The notes under the pieces were generated by a model, which searched no databases, was not told the origin of the DNA, and was given only the letters and a program-made list of their open reading frames with translations. A stretch of 64,000 nucleotides of DNA. It comes from Vreelandella titanicae BH1 (GTDB lineage Bacteria; Pseudomonadota; Gammaproteobacteria; Pseudomonadales; Halomonadaceae). Every line of letters starts with the position of its first letter. The first letter of the stretch is position 1. The stretch is taken from positions 1 to 64,000 of the forward strand of contig NZ_AOPO01000007.1 of assembly GCF_000336575.1 (NCBI RefSeq), read 5' to 3'. This document shows positions 53,723 through 63,513 of this stretch, one piece after another. The position numbers and the translations under genes are program-made.

Positions 53723-54445
53723 ATGAGCAGATACCGGATCGAGCGTAAAACGCTATCGGAACAGGTCGCTGAGCAGCTTGAGGCGGAGATTCTCGAGGGG
53801 CGGCTGAGTGAAAACGATCAACTGCCTTCAGAGAGGGAGTTGATGGAGCAGTTTGGTGTTGGCAGACCCGCGGTGCGTGAAGCACTGTTCCACCTGCAAC
53901 AGCTAGGACTTATCGCCATCAACAGCGGTACCCGCGCCAGGGTAATTCGTCCCACCGCTGAGGCGGTGATGGCCAGGCTTTCTGGGGTAACCCGACAGCT
54001 GCTTTCTAAGCCCGATGGTCAACAGTATTTCCAGGAAGCGCGGGCCATGTTCGAGATATCTTTGGCTCGCTACGCGGCGCGTAATGCCAGTGAAGAGGAT
54101 CTAGCGAGGCTGCGCGATGCATTAGCGGATAATCGCGATGCAATAGGTGATGAAGCACGCTTTAAACGTTCTGATAATGACTTCCATGGCGTGTTGGCCA
54201 GCATTGGTCGTAACCCCATTTTCGATGCTATCCATGTGGCGCTCTCTGAGTGGTTGGACGATCGCCGCGCGCTGGTGCTGCAACAGAAGGACGAAGACAA
54301 AGCGGCTACCGCTGCGCATACCGAAATCATCGCAGCGATAGAGTCTCGTGACCCAGATGCGGCCGAAGCAGCCATGCGGCGCCACCTAGACCGTCACTAC
54401 GGCACCTATATGCAGCTTAAAAAGCGCCTCTCGGACGCTTCTTAA
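53723..54445 (+). CDS. GntR family regulator (FadR subfamily)
   Basis: A 240-residue regulator. The N-terminal winged helix (LPSERELMEQFGVGRPAVREAL) is joined to an all-helical FCD effector domain with the metal ligands expected at DNDFH and HTEI. It follows the second TRAP block in the same direction and probably regulates it; the TKGTATGACASGTAT sites at 46147 and 49304 are candidate targets. Confidence 0.9.
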   Translation: MSRYRIERKTLSEQVAEQLEAEILEGRLSENDQLPSERELMEQFGVGRPAVREALFHLQQLGLIAINSGTRARVIRPTAEAVMARLSGVTRQLLSKPDGQQYFQEARAMFEISLARYAARNASEEDLARLRDALADNRDAIGDEARFKRSDNDFHGVLASIGRNPIFDAIHVALSEWLDDRRALVLQQKDEDKAATAAHTEIIAAIESRDPDAAEAAMRRHLDRHYGTYMQLKKRLSDAS

Positions 54446-54466
54446 TTCTCATGCTACCCAATTAAT

Positions 54467-54494
54467 CCTGCCGCCTTTTTTATTCGGCGGCAGG
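54467..54494. terminator. Hairpin between convergent GntR and TRAP binding-protein genes
   Basis: CCTGCCGCC and GGCGGCAGG form a perfect 9 bp stem around a T-rich 10-base loop, 22 bases after the GntR stop and 8 bases from the stop of the convergent gene. It can work in both directions, although the T-run is in the loop and not after the stem. Confidence 0.6.
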
Positions 54495-54501
54495 GATGGG
54501 A

Positions 54502-55578
54502 TCACTCGGTCATTGTCGATTCAGCAATCTCTTGGAATTCAGTCACGAGATCTTCGCCGATGCGTGGTGCCCACTCTTCGTAAACCGGCTGCACGGCTTC
54601 CTGGAAAGCGGCAATCTGCTCGTCATTAAGACGGGTAATTTGCATGCCGCGCTCTTCAAGCTGATCCCGTGCCCAGTCGTCGTACTCGCTGGAAAGCTGG
54701 ATTTCGTAATCCGCTGCTTGCAGCGCGGCTTCCTGAACAAGTTCCTGATACTCTGGATCGAGGCGATCCCAGGTACGCTGAGAGATCATCTTGATGAAGG
54801 GTGTATAAACGTGACGGGTTTCGGAGCCGTAATCCTGCACCTCATAGAAGTTGGAGGTCAGGATGGTGCTCCAAGGGTTTTCCTGGCCATCGACAACGCC
54901 TTGTTCCATGGCGGAGAAGAGTTCACCAAATGCCATCGGGGTCGGGTTGGCGCCCAGCGCTTCCCAAATCGCCAGGTGCACTGGGTTCTCCATGGTGCGA
55001 ATAGACAAGCCACGAACGTCCAGGCCCGCCACATCTTCTGGTGAAGCGACTTCACGAGCACTATTGGAGAGCTGGCGGAAGCCGTTTTCAGAGAATGCCA
55101 GGGCTTTTAGACCAGTGCCATCGAAGGCATCAAGCATCTCCTGGGCAGCATCGCTACGCATGGCCTTTATAGCCGCTTCCCGAGTAGGCAGTAGGAAAGG
55201 AAGGTCAAAGACTGCCAGCTCCTCGACATAACCTGTGGCGGGTGAAGAGGAAGGGTAGGTCATATCCAGCGTACCGGTTTGCAGCATTTCCATCATCTGC
55301 ACGTCATCGCCAAGCTGGCTGTTGGGAAAGATATTAACGCTGATACGCCCTTCGCTGCGCTGGTCGAGAATATCCGCAAAGTATTGGCTAGAGATATATT
55401 GAGGCGAGCTTTCCGCCAAGCCCAATCCCATGCGCAGAGTGACGCTGCCGTGGTCACCCACGGTGCCGCCCTCTATCTCTGGCGGATCGGAAAGGTCAGG
55501 CGTTTGCGCGTAGGCAATGCCTGAGCTGAGCAGTGTAGCGCCGGTCATTAATAGGGTGCGTTTCCAAAGATGGTGCAT
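54502..55578 (-). CDS. Orphan TRAP transporter binding protein (DctP family)
   Basis: A 358-residue binding protein with a signal peptide (cleavage near AYA-QTP). DctP features are NSAREVASPEDVAGLDVRG and AFGELFSAMEQGVVDGQENP. The GTG three codons upstream touches AGGAGA, so the ATG at 55578 is preferred. No permease genes adjoin it. It may share the permeases of either TRAP system nearby. It diverges from the IlvD-type dehydratase gene, which suggests a pentonate or similar acid as ligand. Confidence 0.88.
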   Translation of the reverse strand: MHHLWKRTLLMTGATLLSSGIAYAQTPDLSDPPEIEGGTVGDHGSVTLRMGLGLAESSPQYISSQYFADILDQRSEGRISVNIFPNSQLGDDVQMMEMLQTGTLDMTYPSSSPATGYVEELAVFDLPFLLPTREAAIKAMRSDAAQEMLDAFDGTGLKALAFSENGFRQLSNSAREVASPEDVAGLDVRGLSIRTMENPVHLAIWEALGANPTPMAFGELFSAMEQGVVDGQENPWSTILTSNFYEVQDYGSETRHVYTPFIKMISQRTWDRLDPEYQELVQEAALQAADYEIQLSSEYDDWARDQLEERGMQITRLNDEQIAAFQEAVQPVYEEWAPRIGEDLVTEFQEIAESTMTE

Positions 55579-55905
55579 AGTCGTCACTCTCCTGGCGTGC
55601 TGCAGGTCGCTACGCTAAGGGGATATTCCTAGCGAGCTGCAGCGTGGTTGATTGTTGTTGTGTGTAAGCGGCACTCGCTTATAGAGGTGTAAGTGCCGCT
55701 CCCTTAGGTGAATGTCTAACGTTTTTGGTATATGTTCAACATATACTTTTGTATGTATCGACGCCGCGGGTAAGAACGCGTACCGTCATGGCAACTCTTC
55801 CCTACATTTTAGGAAGCTTTCTTCATCGTTAGTGTTGGTGGGCAGTTTGAGTGCCTAAAGCGCGCCTGCCGACTTGTATATTTACTTTAGGCGTGGAGCG
55901 GAACC
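55579..55905. other. 327 bp divergent promoter region
   Basis: Apart from the ribosome sites and the palindrome at 55728-55746 nothing is recognisable. It must carry promoters for both the orphan TRAP binding protein and the dehydratase operon. Confidence 0.5.
55728..55746. promoter_or_regulatory. Perfect 19 bp palindrome GTATATGTTCAACATATAC, candidate operator
   Basis: The two 9-base halves are exact complements around a central C. It sits 149 bases before the orphan TRAP gene and 159 before the dehydratase gene. Its size and GT...AC halves suit a FadR-type GntR dimer such as the product of the gene at 58702. Confidence 0.65.
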
Positions 55906-57708
55906 ATGGCCAATTTTCAGCGAATAACTCCTGAGCAGTTGCGTTCACGCTACTGGTTCGATAACCCTGATCACCCCGGAACCACGGCGCTATGTATTGA
56001 GCGTTACCTCAATTACGGTATTACTCTGGATGAGCTGACCAGCGGTAAGCCGATCATTGGTATTTGCCAGTCGGGCTCTGATTTAACCCCGTGCAACCGC
56101 CACCACATTGACTTGGTCAAGCGGGTTAAAGACGGAATTCGCGCCGCAGGTGGCGTGCCGTTTGAATTTCCCATGCATCCTATTCATGAGAACGTGCGCC
56201 GACCCACTGCTGCGCTGGATCGGAACCTCGCTTACTTGGGCATCGTGGAAGTGCTCCATGGCTACCCGCTAGATGGCGTGGTATTGACCACCGGCTGTGA
56301 TAAAACCACCCCGGCTGCGCTGATGGCCGCGGCAACGGTGAATATTCCGGCCATTGTGCTCTCCGGTGGTCCGATGCTTAACGGCTGGCGTGGCGCCGAG
56401 CGGGTGGGCTCAGGCACGATTATCTGGGAGCTTCGCAAGCGGCTGGCAGCTGGGGATATCGACTACGCAGAGTTCCTTTCCCGCGCCAGCGACTCAGCGC
56501 CTTCGATAGGCCACTGCAACACCATGGGCACCGCCTCTACCATGAATTCCATGGCGGAAGTCCTGGGCATGAGCCTGCCGGGGTCGGCGGTGATTCCTGC
56601 GCCCTATAAAGAGCGCGCAATGGTGGCCTACGACACGGGTACGCGGATTGTCGATATGGTGTGGGAAGACCTGCGCCCGCTGGATATTCTGACCCGGGAA
56701 GCGTTTGAGAACGCCATCGTGGCGTGCTCGGCACTGGGCGGTTCATCCAATGCGCCGGTACATATCAATGCGATTGCCCGCCATGCAGGCATCGAGCTGG
56801 ATAACGATGACTGGCAGCGCCTGGGCCATGAAATTCCACTGCTGGCCAACGTAATGCCTGCCGGTGCTTTCCTGTGCGAAGAGTTCTACCGCGCCGGTGG
56901 TGTGCCCGCGATCCTCCATGAGCTACACACTGCCGGTAAGCTGCACGGCGAGGCGCTAACGGTCAATGGCCGCTCCATCGGCGATAATTTGCAGGGCCGT
57001 GAAACTCAAGACACTGATGTGATTTGTCGCTATAGCGACCCGTTGGTGGATCATGCGGGCTTCCTCAATCTCAAGGGCAATCTATTCGACTCGGCGCTGA
57101 TGAAAACCAGCGTGATCTCGCGGGATTTCCGCGAACGCTTCCTGAATGACCCCAATGACCCGGAAGCCTTTGAGGGCAAGGTGGTGGTATTCGATGGCTC
57201 CGAGGATTACCACGCCCGTATTGATGACCCAGCGCTGAACATTGATGCACGCACCATCCTGGTAATGCGCGGTGCAGGGCCGGTAGGGCATCCTGGCGGT
57301 GCCGAAGTGGTTAATATGCAGCCGCCGGAGGCGCTGATCAAACAGGGCATCGAATCGCTGCCGTGCCTGGGCGATGGTCGCCAGTCGGGTACTTCCGGCT
57401 CACCGTCGATTCTCAATGCCTCCCCGGAAGCCGCTACCGGGGGTGGCTTGGCGCTGCTGGAGAGTGGCGACCGTCTGCGGGTCGATCTCAAGCGCGGTGA
57501 GGTGCAGCTGCTGATCGAACCCAGTGAACTGGAAGCCCGCCGGGAGCGTTTAGCCCAGCAGGGCGGTTACCGCTACCCTGGCCACCAGACGCCTTGGCAG
57601 GAGATCCAGCGCAGCATGGTCGAACCGCTGGACCGCGGTATGACATTGGAACCCGCCACCAAGTACCGCGATGTGGCTCGCCAGCATCCGCCCAGGGATA
57701 ATCACTGA
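55906..57708 (+). CDS. IlvD/Edd-family sugar-acid dehydratase (L-arabinonate/D-xylonate type)
   Basis: A 600-residue iron-sulfur dehydratase. The [2Fe-2S] cysteines are C63 (DLTPCNRHH), C131 ([10 protein letters not shown]) and C204 ([10 protein letters not shown]). These are offset by a constant four from those of Rhizobium L-arabinonate dehydratase as I remember them. It converts an aldonate to the 2-keto-3-deoxy acid. The arabinose/galactose 1-dehydrogenase gene downstream supports L-arabinonate or D-galactonate; D-xylonate is possible. Confidence 0.9.
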   Translation: MANFQRITPEQLRSRYWFDNPDHPGTTALCIERYLNYGITLDELTSGKPIIGICQSGSDLTPCNRHHIDLVKRVKDGIRAAGGVPFEFPMHPIHENVRRPTAALDRNLAYLGIVEVLHGYPLDGVVLTTGCDKTTPAALMAAATVNIPAIVLSGGPMLNGWRGAERVGSGTIIWELRKRLAAGDIDYAEFLSRASDSAPSIGHCNTMGTASTMNSMAEVLGMSLPGSAVIPAPYKERAMVAYDTGTRIVDMVWEDLRPLDILTREAFENAIVACSALGGSSNAPVHINAIARHAGIELDNDDWQRLGHEIPLLANVMPAGAFLCEEFYRAGGVPAILHELHTAGKLHGEALTVNGRSIGDNLQGRETQDTDVICRYSDPLVDHAGFLNLKGNLFDSALMKTSVISRDFRERFLNDPNDPEAFEGKVVVFDGSEDYHARIDDPALNIDARTILVMRGAGPVGHPGGAEVVNMQPPEALIKQGIESLPCLGDGRQSGTSGSPSILNASPEAATGGGLALLESGDRLRVDLKRGEVQLLIEPSELEARRERLAQQGGYRYPGHQTPWQEIQRSMVEPLDRGMTLEPATKYRDVARQHPPRDNH

Positions 57709-57725
57709 AGAGGCGAATACTAAAG

Positions 57726-58670
57726 ATGAGTCGTTGGAGTACCTTATCGCATCGCCAGCAGGGACTACTATTGACCGCTGGCGGGGCGCTGATCATGGCC
57801 CCGGATGCCCTGCTGATTAAAGTGGCCGATCTGCCCGATGCCGAGATATTGATGTGGCGTGGCTTTCTTTCGGGCTTAGGTTTTCTACTGATCGCCCTGA
57901 TGCGCTATGGCCGTGGCACGCTGGCAGCCTACCGTCGCTGCGGCTGGACGGGTATCGCCGTGGCGCTGCTGTTCAGCCTGACCACCTGCGGTTTCGTGCT
58001 GGGCAACCAGTACACCAAGGCGGGCAACGTACTGATGATACTGGCCAGTTCGCCGTTAATCGCTGCCGTGCTCTCCTGGATCATCCTCAAGGAGCGTCTG
58101 CCAAGGCGTACCTGGTTAGCGATATTGCTGTGCATGGTGGGTGTCGCCATGATCGCCCTCGATGACGCGGGCGCAGGTTCTTGGGTCGGAAACGCTTTCG
58201 CTTTGATGGCGGCAACGACCCTGGCGATTAACTTTACCCTCTGCCGTACGCGGCCGGGGGTGGATATGAGCCCGATGCTGGTGTTCAACGGCCTTATTGT
58301 GGGTAGCACCGCAGGGCTGTTTTGGCTGGCGGGCAGCGAACCAACCCTGCCTGCAGCCAACCAGCTTGCTGTCGTTATCCTGCTCTGCCTGATTATTGTG
58401 CCTTGCGGCGTGACGCTACTGCAGCGTGGGCCGCTCTATCTGCCCTCCGCCGAAGTGGGCCTGCTAATACTGCTGGAAGTGGTGATAGGCACGCTGTTGG
58501 CCTGGTGGATTCTGGCCGAACAGCCCGCGCCAATGGCCATGGTTGGCGGCGTTCTGGTGCTGGGCACACTGGGTGCTAAAGGCCTCTATGAACGGCGGCT
58601 GGAACTGAAACAGCGGGCGGGGCTCGATGCTACGCCGTCGATAACAGTCGACCGGTCAAGTACGGTATGA
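57726..58670 (+). CDS. EamA/DMT-family membrane transporter
   Basis: A 314-residue drug/metabolite transporter with ten hydrophobic segments in two EamA repeats (WRGFLSGLGFLLIAL and the second-repeat LEVVIGTLLAWWILAEQPAP). It lies 17 bases after the dehydratase gene. Members move very different solutes, so its role in sugar-acid use is only suggested by position. Confidence 0.87.
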   Translation: MSRWSTLSHRQQGLLLTAGGALIMAPDALLIKVADLPDAEILMWRGFLSGLGFLLIALMRYGRGTLAAYRRCGWTGIAVALLFSLTTCGFVLGNQYTKAGNVLMILASSPLIAAVLSWIILKERLPRRTWLAILLCMVGVAMIALDDAGAGSWVGNAFALMAATTLAINFTLCRTRPGVDMSPMLVFNGLIVGSTAGLFWLAGSEPTLPAANQLAVVILLCLIIVPCGVTLLQRGPLYLPSAEVGLLILLEVVIGTLLAWWILAEQPAPMAMVGGVLVLGTLGAKGLYERRLELKQRAGLDATPSITVDRSSTV

Positions 58671-58701
58671 TTGACAGGAATCGAAATAGGGCCTTATCGC
58701 A

Positions 58702-59472
58702 GTGACGTCATCTCCTAGTAAGCCAGTAGCTCGCCCCAGTATTGCCGAACATCTCGCCGAGGAGATCTTTGGTGGGCGCTATCACCCCGGTGACTTAGTA
58801 CCCCGAGAAATGGATCTATGCGAACGCTTTGCGATCAATCGCTCAGCGGTGCGTAGCGATCTTCGCCAACTGGTCGATGCCGGGATTATTGAGCGGATTT
58901 CTGGTCATGGTTCCAAGGTGCGCGAATACTCAGAGTGGCATATTCTTGATGCCCAGGTGACTGACTGGCTGACCCGCTACGCTGCCCCCAACCCGGATAT
59001 TCAGCGCGAGATTCTTGCCTTCCGTCTGGACGTTGAGCCCTATGTGGCGATGACCGCCGCCAAGCGGGCCAAGGCGCGTGATTTAGTCGCCATCGAAGAA
59101 GCCTTTGAAGGGCTAGGGCAGAATCTACGCAATGCCACCTGCGAAGAGGAGCGGCGGCTGCACAGTGAGTGTGATGTCGCTTTTCACGAGGCGATCTTCA
59201 AGGCGACCCACAATATTGTCTGGGCGCAGCTATCGCATATCCTGCGACCCTCCATCTACATGCTGATTTCCATGTCCAACGAGAACGCCCCAGATCCTGA
59301 AGAGAGCCTGGAGCGTCACCGTCAACTGATGGAGAGCATCCGGCTGCGCCGCCCCCGGGAGGCGTTTTTAGCGTCCCAAGCGGTGTTGGCAGGTACCGCC
59401 GCAGCGCTAGGGCTTGAGCACAGCGTTAGCTCATTAGGGCGCAGCGTTGAGCTGCCCCACACCACCCCCTGA
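58702..59472 (+). CDS. GntR family regulator (FadR subfamily)
   Basis: A 256-residue regulator with a winged helix (MDLCERFAINRSAVRSDLRQL) and an FCD domain with the metal-type residues in DVEPYVAM, HSECDVAFHEAIF and ERHRQLMESI. The start is GTG with a weak ribosome site. It resembles DgoR/LgoR-type regulators of aldonate operons and probably controls the surrounding genes. Confidence 0.9.
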   Translation: MTSSPSKPVARPSIAEHLAEEIFGGRYHPGDLVPREMDLCERFAINRSAVRSDLRQLVDAGIIERISGHGSKVREYSEWHILDAQVTDWLTRYAAPNPDIQREILAFRLDVEPYVAMTAAKRAKARDLVAIEEAFEGLGQNLRNATCEEERRLHSECDVAFHEAIFKATHNIVWAQLSHILRPSIYMLISMSNENAPDPEESLERHRQLMESIRLRRPREAFLASQAVLAGTAAALGLEHSVSSLGRSVELPHTTP

Positions 59473-59507
59473 ACCCATTTTCAATGGTTAAAAACAAAGG
59501 CAAGCGT

Positions 59508-60458
59508 ATGTCTGACTTCAACTCTGGCTTTAGCTCTGGCTTTAAGTTCGGCCTAGTGGGCGTGGGTAAAATTGTCCGAGACCAGCACCTTCCTGCCATA
59601 GCCGCCACCCCAAACTGCCATCTTGTCGCCACGGCGGATCCTCATGCCTCGCTGCCGGAACTACCCGCCTATCAAGACCTGGAAGCGATGCTAGACGCCC
59701 ACCCTGAAATCACCGCCGTCTCAATCTGCACGCCGACGCACCTGCGCTACTCCCAGGCGCGGGCAGCGCTGATGCGTGGCAAGCACGTGCTGCTTGAGAA
59801 GCCGCCAGGGGCGACGTTAAGCGAAGTGGAGGATTTGATTGCCTGCGCTCAGAAGCAGGGCGTTAGCCTATTTGCCGCCTGGCATTCGCGGTTTGCCCCC
59901 GGCGTGGCTCAGGCCCAGCAGTGGTTAGCCGATCGCCAGGTTCAGCGGGTTGAGATCGAGTGGAAAGAGGACGTGCGGGTATGGCATCCAGGCCAGGCGT
60001 GGATCTGGCAGCCCGGTGGCATGGGGGTTTTTGACCCCGGTATTAACGCGCTGTCGATTGCGACTGAAATCCTGCCCCAACCGTTCTTTCTGCAACGGGC
60101 GCGGCTGCTGGTACCGAGTAACGCGCAAACTCCGATTGCGGCAAAGTTATCCTTTATTGATCCAGAAGGCGCGGCGATCGAGGCCGATTTCGACTTCCTC
60201 CAGAGCGGCCCGCCAACCTGGGATATGCATATCGACAGCGATGGCAACCGTCTGAGTCTCACCCAGGGCGGCTGTCGATTGGTCATCGACGATGAACTGA
60301 TCATTGAAGAGGAGGAGCGCGAGTATCAAGGTTTATATGCGCGCTTTGCCGAGCTGATCGCCAACGGGCACAGCGAGGTGGATGTGGCCCCGCTGCGCCA
60401 GGTCGCCGATGCGTTTCTATACGGTCATCGTGAGGCTACCGAAGCGTTTATCGAGTGA
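59508..60458 (+). CDS. Gfo/Idh/MocA dehydrogenase, probable L-arabinose/D-galactose 1-dehydrogenase
   Basis: A 316-residue NAD(P)-dependent oxidoreductase. It has the Rossmann start GLVGVGKIVRDQHLP, the EKP motif in LLEKPPGATLSEVE, and AAWHSRFAP, DVRVWHPGQAWIW and VFDPGINALSI. Together these are characteristic of sugar 1-dehydrogenases such as Azospirillum AraA. It would make the lactone that precedes the substrate of the IlvD-type dehydratase. No lactonase gene is nearby. AAGG before the ATG at 59508 decides the start over 59484. Confidence 0.86.
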   Translation: MSDFNSGFSSGFKFGLVGVGKIVRDQHLPAIAATPNCHLVATADPHASLPELPAYQDLEAMLDAHPEITAVSICTPTHLRYSQARAALMRGKHVLLEKPPGATLSEVEDLIACAQKQGVSLFAAWHSRFAPGVAQAQQWLADRQVQRVEIEWKEDVRVWHPGQAWIWQPGGMGVFDPGINALSIATEILPQPFFLQRARLLVPSNAQTPIAAKLSFIDPEGAAIEADFDFLQSGPPTWDMHIDSDGNRLSLTQGGCRLVIDDELIIEEEEREYQGLYARFAELIANGHSEVDVAPLRQVADAFLYGHREATEAFIE

Positions 60459-60506
60459 AGGCTTTATCTGGAAATATGAGGTAGCCAAGAAGCTATCTTA
60501 GTGGCC

Positions 60507-61403
60507 TTAATCGGATACGATCTTATTGCGTTTTATACAGCTGTCATACGCTTGGGGAACGAAACTATCTTCCCCCACGTCGTCTCGAGCTAACGTAAGA
60601 AACTCGCAAAGCGGTGGCAGCATATGGGGGGCTAGCTGATAGGCGTTTAACGTTTCAGTCAGGTAGCGCATATCTTTTTCAGCATTACCAAGACTGAACT
60701 GTAACTTTGTGCACTCCTTCTGCAGTACCCACTCCATAACGGGAGCGAGCATCGCGCTGTTGGCTCCCCCTTGTGAGCAAATTTCCAGGAGTTTGTCTTG
60801 TGAAACGTCCATGCCAGCCGCCATAGTGGCCGCCTCACTGACTAGGGCAGCAGCCCCTAACGAGAGAAAATTATTAATCAGTTTCAGTTTATGCGCTGAA
60901 CCAACCTTACCCACATGAAAGATGTTTTCTGCGAAACTTTCCATGACCGGCGTAATACGCGCCACTGTGGAGGCATCGCCACCCACCATGACATTTAGTC
61001 GTCCATCTCTGGCTTCACGAGGCGTGCGTGCTAAAGGCGCGTCAACGAGTACCCCCCCTTGATGTTCTACGTTTTTCGCAAGGCGCTCAGTTGATTCGGG
61101 ATGAGTTGTAGAGCAGTCGACGATAATAAGCCCTTCGTGGCTTCCGGCCATTAAACCGTCAGCCCCGCTGACGATTTCGTTGACCTGTTCGGATGTCTTT
61201 ACGCAGATAAAAACAATATCACTATTTCTTGCCATCTCTGCGGGAGTGCTAACTTCTGTCGCGCCTTCCTTGCATAGCGCTTCAAGGGGGGATCGATTCC
61301 TATGGGCCATCACCGTTAGCGGATAACCGTTACGTACGATATGTCTGGCCATTTCCTTGCCCATTAAGCCGAGCCCAATGAATCCGATGCGTTCTTGTTT
61401 CAT
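60507..61403 (-). CDS. Beta-hydroxyacid dehydrogenase-family NAD(P) oxidoreductase
   Basis: A 298-residue protein of the 3-hydroxyisobutyrate dehydrogenase family: FIGLGLMGKEMARHI (Rossmann) and the catalytic lysine in HKLKLINNFLSLG. The usual substrate motif DAPVSGG is DAPLARTP here, so the carboxylate pocket differs and the substrate is not one of the standard ones. It lies in a leftward group with an Ldh-type and a second beta-hydroxyacid dehydrogenase gene. Confidence 0.88.
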   Translation of the reverse strand: MKQERIGFIGLGLMGKEMARHIVRNGYPLTVMAHRNRSPLEALCKEGATEVSTPAEMARNSDIVFICVKTSEQVNEIVSGADGLMAGSHEGLIIVDCSTTHPESTERLAKNVEHQGGVLVDAPLARTPREARDGRLNVMVGGDASTVARITPVMESFAENIFHVGKVGSAHKLKLINNFLSLGAAALVSEAATMAAGMDVSQDKLLEICSQGGANSAMLAPVMEWVLQKECTKLQFSLGNAEKDMRYLTETLNAYQLAPHMLPPLCEFLTLARDDVGEDSFVPQAYDSCIKRNKIVSD

Positions 61404-61470
61404 AGTCGCCTCTGATGAGTTGGTTCACCACACCTGAATATCGCCCACTAGACCTTTGCATGAGCGGCTG

Positions 61471-62526
61471 TTATTGCAGTGCCCGAGGGAAAGTAACCCC
61501 CAGACGTTCCGACCAATCGGCTAGAGCTTCGGGAACACCGTCTGGAAGAGGCACGCCCTCCTGCGCATAACGCTTATGGAGGGCAAGTCCGCGCTCGCCA
61601 GGAATCCGTACTGGAGGGCTACCTTCCGCAACAGGATTGTTACGGCAAGCATCCACCAAAGCGCCAGTTTCGCGTTTGAAGGCGTCAAGCCCACCAAAGG
61701 CTTCGGGATCCATGATCTGTACCATGACCGAGGCACCCCATTGTGCAGGCGCCTGCACACGGCCAAATCCAGCGAGCCCAGACGTTAAGGCTTCCACCAT
61801 TAGCCCCAGCGCATATCCCTTGTGGCCGTGGTCAAGCCCACCAATTGGCATGATGCTCCCCTTAGGCTCATCGAACAGCACGCTAGGTTGATCGGTCGCA
61901 TTGCCCTGGTGATCCTTAAGCCACGGATACGGCAGTTGGCTGTTTTGTTTGTGAAGTCGGCCGACCATGCCATTAGTGGTAATGGATGTGCTGACATCTA
62001 ACAGAACCGGGCCTGAAGCCGTCGGATAGCCCACAGCGATAGGGTTAGGGGTGTGGGTCGCTTGCAAACCGCCATACGGGGCAACCGACTTAGTCGCCGG
62101 ATCGGATGATTCGATCACCACCACGAGGTCTTGATCAGTGGCACGTTTCAGATAGGCTGCCAAGCAGGCGATATGATTTGAGCATCGAATCACGACTGTC
62201 CCTGTGCCGCAGGAGCGAGCCATCAATTCGGCGGTTTCCATCGCTTTAATGATCAACCAGGGGCCGGGAAGATAACGACCATCCCATGTCTGCACGGCAG
62301 CGCGTTTGGAGATTACCTCATACTCACCTGACACAGGCATCCGGCCAGACTGAATCTCGCCAAGGTAAGGGGATAGTAGCTGAAGCCCGTGAGTCGTGTG
62401 TCCCATTAAATCGCCTTCGACGAGTATCTCGGCAACTGCTTGAGCCTTTTCTTCTTCGAGCCCGGCTGCCACAAGTAAAGCGGTGCTGAATTGAGTAATG
62501 TCCTGCACGTCGTAATGGTGGCTCAT
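61471..62526 (-). CDS. Ldh/malate dehydrogenase-family oxidoreductase, second copy
   Basis: A 351-residue member of the same family as the gene at 52582. The catalytic histidine lies in GHTTHGLQLLSPYL, with CSNHIACLAAYL and PYGGLQATHTPNPIAVGYP further on. It is expected to interconvert a 2-hydroxy and a 2-oxo acid with NAD(P). It is 38 bases after the reductase gene upstream. Confidence 0.87.
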   Translation of the reverse strand: MSHHYDVQDITQFSTALLVAAGLEEEKAQAVAEILVEGDLMGHTTHGLQLLSPYLGEIQSGRMPVSGEYEVISKRAAVQTWDGRYLPGPWLIIKAMETAELMARSCGTGTVVIRCSNHIACLAAYLKRATDQDLVVVIESSDPATKSVAPYGGLQATHTPNPIAVGYPTASGPVLLDVSTSITTNGMVGRLHKQNSQLPYPWLKDHQGNATDQPSVLFDEPKGSIMPIGGLDHGHKGYALGLMVEALTSGLAGFGRVQAPAQWGASVMVQIMDPEAFGGLDAFKRETGALVDACRNNPVAEGSPPVRIPGERGLALHKRYAQEGVPLPDGVPEALADWSERLGVTFPRALQ

Positions 62527-62564
62527 TGTATTTATTCTCCTAAATTTGTTGTTGTCAGGCTCTC

Positions 62565-63443
62565 TTAATCATTGCGCCGTCTGAGTTGATTGATTAAGGC
62601 GCTATGGTCTAACTCGCCATCCCCTTGATCGACGAGCTCTTCAAAAAGTGTGTTGACCAATGACGAAATCGGTAGCTTAAGATGTAGCGTGTCGGCAAAA
62701 GCCATCGCGGTCTGGGTATCTTTCAATTGCCATTTCGCTGGCCCACCCGGGGTAAAGTTTTCCTGAATCATACGCTGCCCGTGTATACGCAAAATGGTCG
62801 AGTCAGCAAACCCACCTTCAAGCGCACTGAGCATTCGCTCGGGGTTTGCCCCGCCCTGTTCTGCCAATAGTATGGCTTCTGCCACGGTAGCAATGGTGTT
62901 GGCCACAATCATTTGATTGGCGAGCTTAGCAAGTTCCCCGCTACCTGCAGGGCCAACATGAACGGGCCTGCCGAGAGATAAGAGAATGGGTTCTACTGCT
63001 TTAAAACTTACGGCATCGCCACCCACCATAATGGCCAGCGTGCCGTCGATCGCTCCCTGCTCACCGCCGGAAACCGGCGCATCAAGGTAATTAATCTGGC
63101 TCTTGGCGGCTTCTCCTGCTTGACGGCGAGCGGTTTCGACAGGTATTGAACTCATGACAATAAGTGTGGCGTCACGCTGCATGGCATTGAGTAGGCCGCT
63201 AGGGCCCAACAGCATTTCATCACACACAGGCCCAGAGCTAAGCATAACGATAACGACATCGCTTTCGGCAACGGCTTCTTCGGGCTTTTCTACGATGGTG
63301 GCACCCACCGACTCTAAACGGTTGGCTTTGCTTTTTGTTCGATTCCAGACAAGCACTTGGTGTCCTGCATGTGCCAAGCGTGCTGCCATCGGCGCACCCA
63401 TAATGCCCGTGCCAATAAATCCGATAGTACGTGACGTTGTCAT
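62565..63443 (-). CDS. GarR/LtnD-like beta-hydroxyacid dehydrogenase
   Basis: A 292-residue NAD(P)-dependent dehydrogenase with FIGTGIMGAPMAARLA, the canonical DAPVSGGEQGA substrate motif and the catalytic lysine in GELAKLANQ. Tartronate-semialdehyde reductase and L-threonate dehydrogenase have this form; the island of sugar-acid genes fits either. It heads the leftward three-gene group. Confidence 0.9.
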   Translation of the reverse strand: MTTSRTIGFIGTGIMGAPMAARLAHAGHQVLVWNRTKSKANRLESVGATIVEKPEEAVAESDVVIVMLSSGPVCDEMLLGPSGLLNAMQRDATLIVMSSIPVETARRQAGEAAKSQINYLDAPVSGGEQGAIDGTLAIMVGGDAVSFKAVEPILLSLGRPVHVGPAGSGELAKLANQMIVANTIATVAEAILLAEQGGANPERMLSALEGGFADSTILRIHGQRMIQENFTPGGPAKWQLKDTQTAMAFADTLHLKLPISSLVNTLFEELVDQGDGELDHSALINQLRRRND

Positions 63444-63513
63444 TATTAGTTCCTCTATCTAGATGAGCCATTGAAGAGAAGGGGCGGTGCGTTTCTATAT
63501 CTCATGCAAGATT

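Noticed and set aside
60479-60500. Terminator between the convergent genes at 60458 and 60507
   Set aside because: GGTAGC/GCTATC gives only a short stem with wobble pairs and no U-tract.
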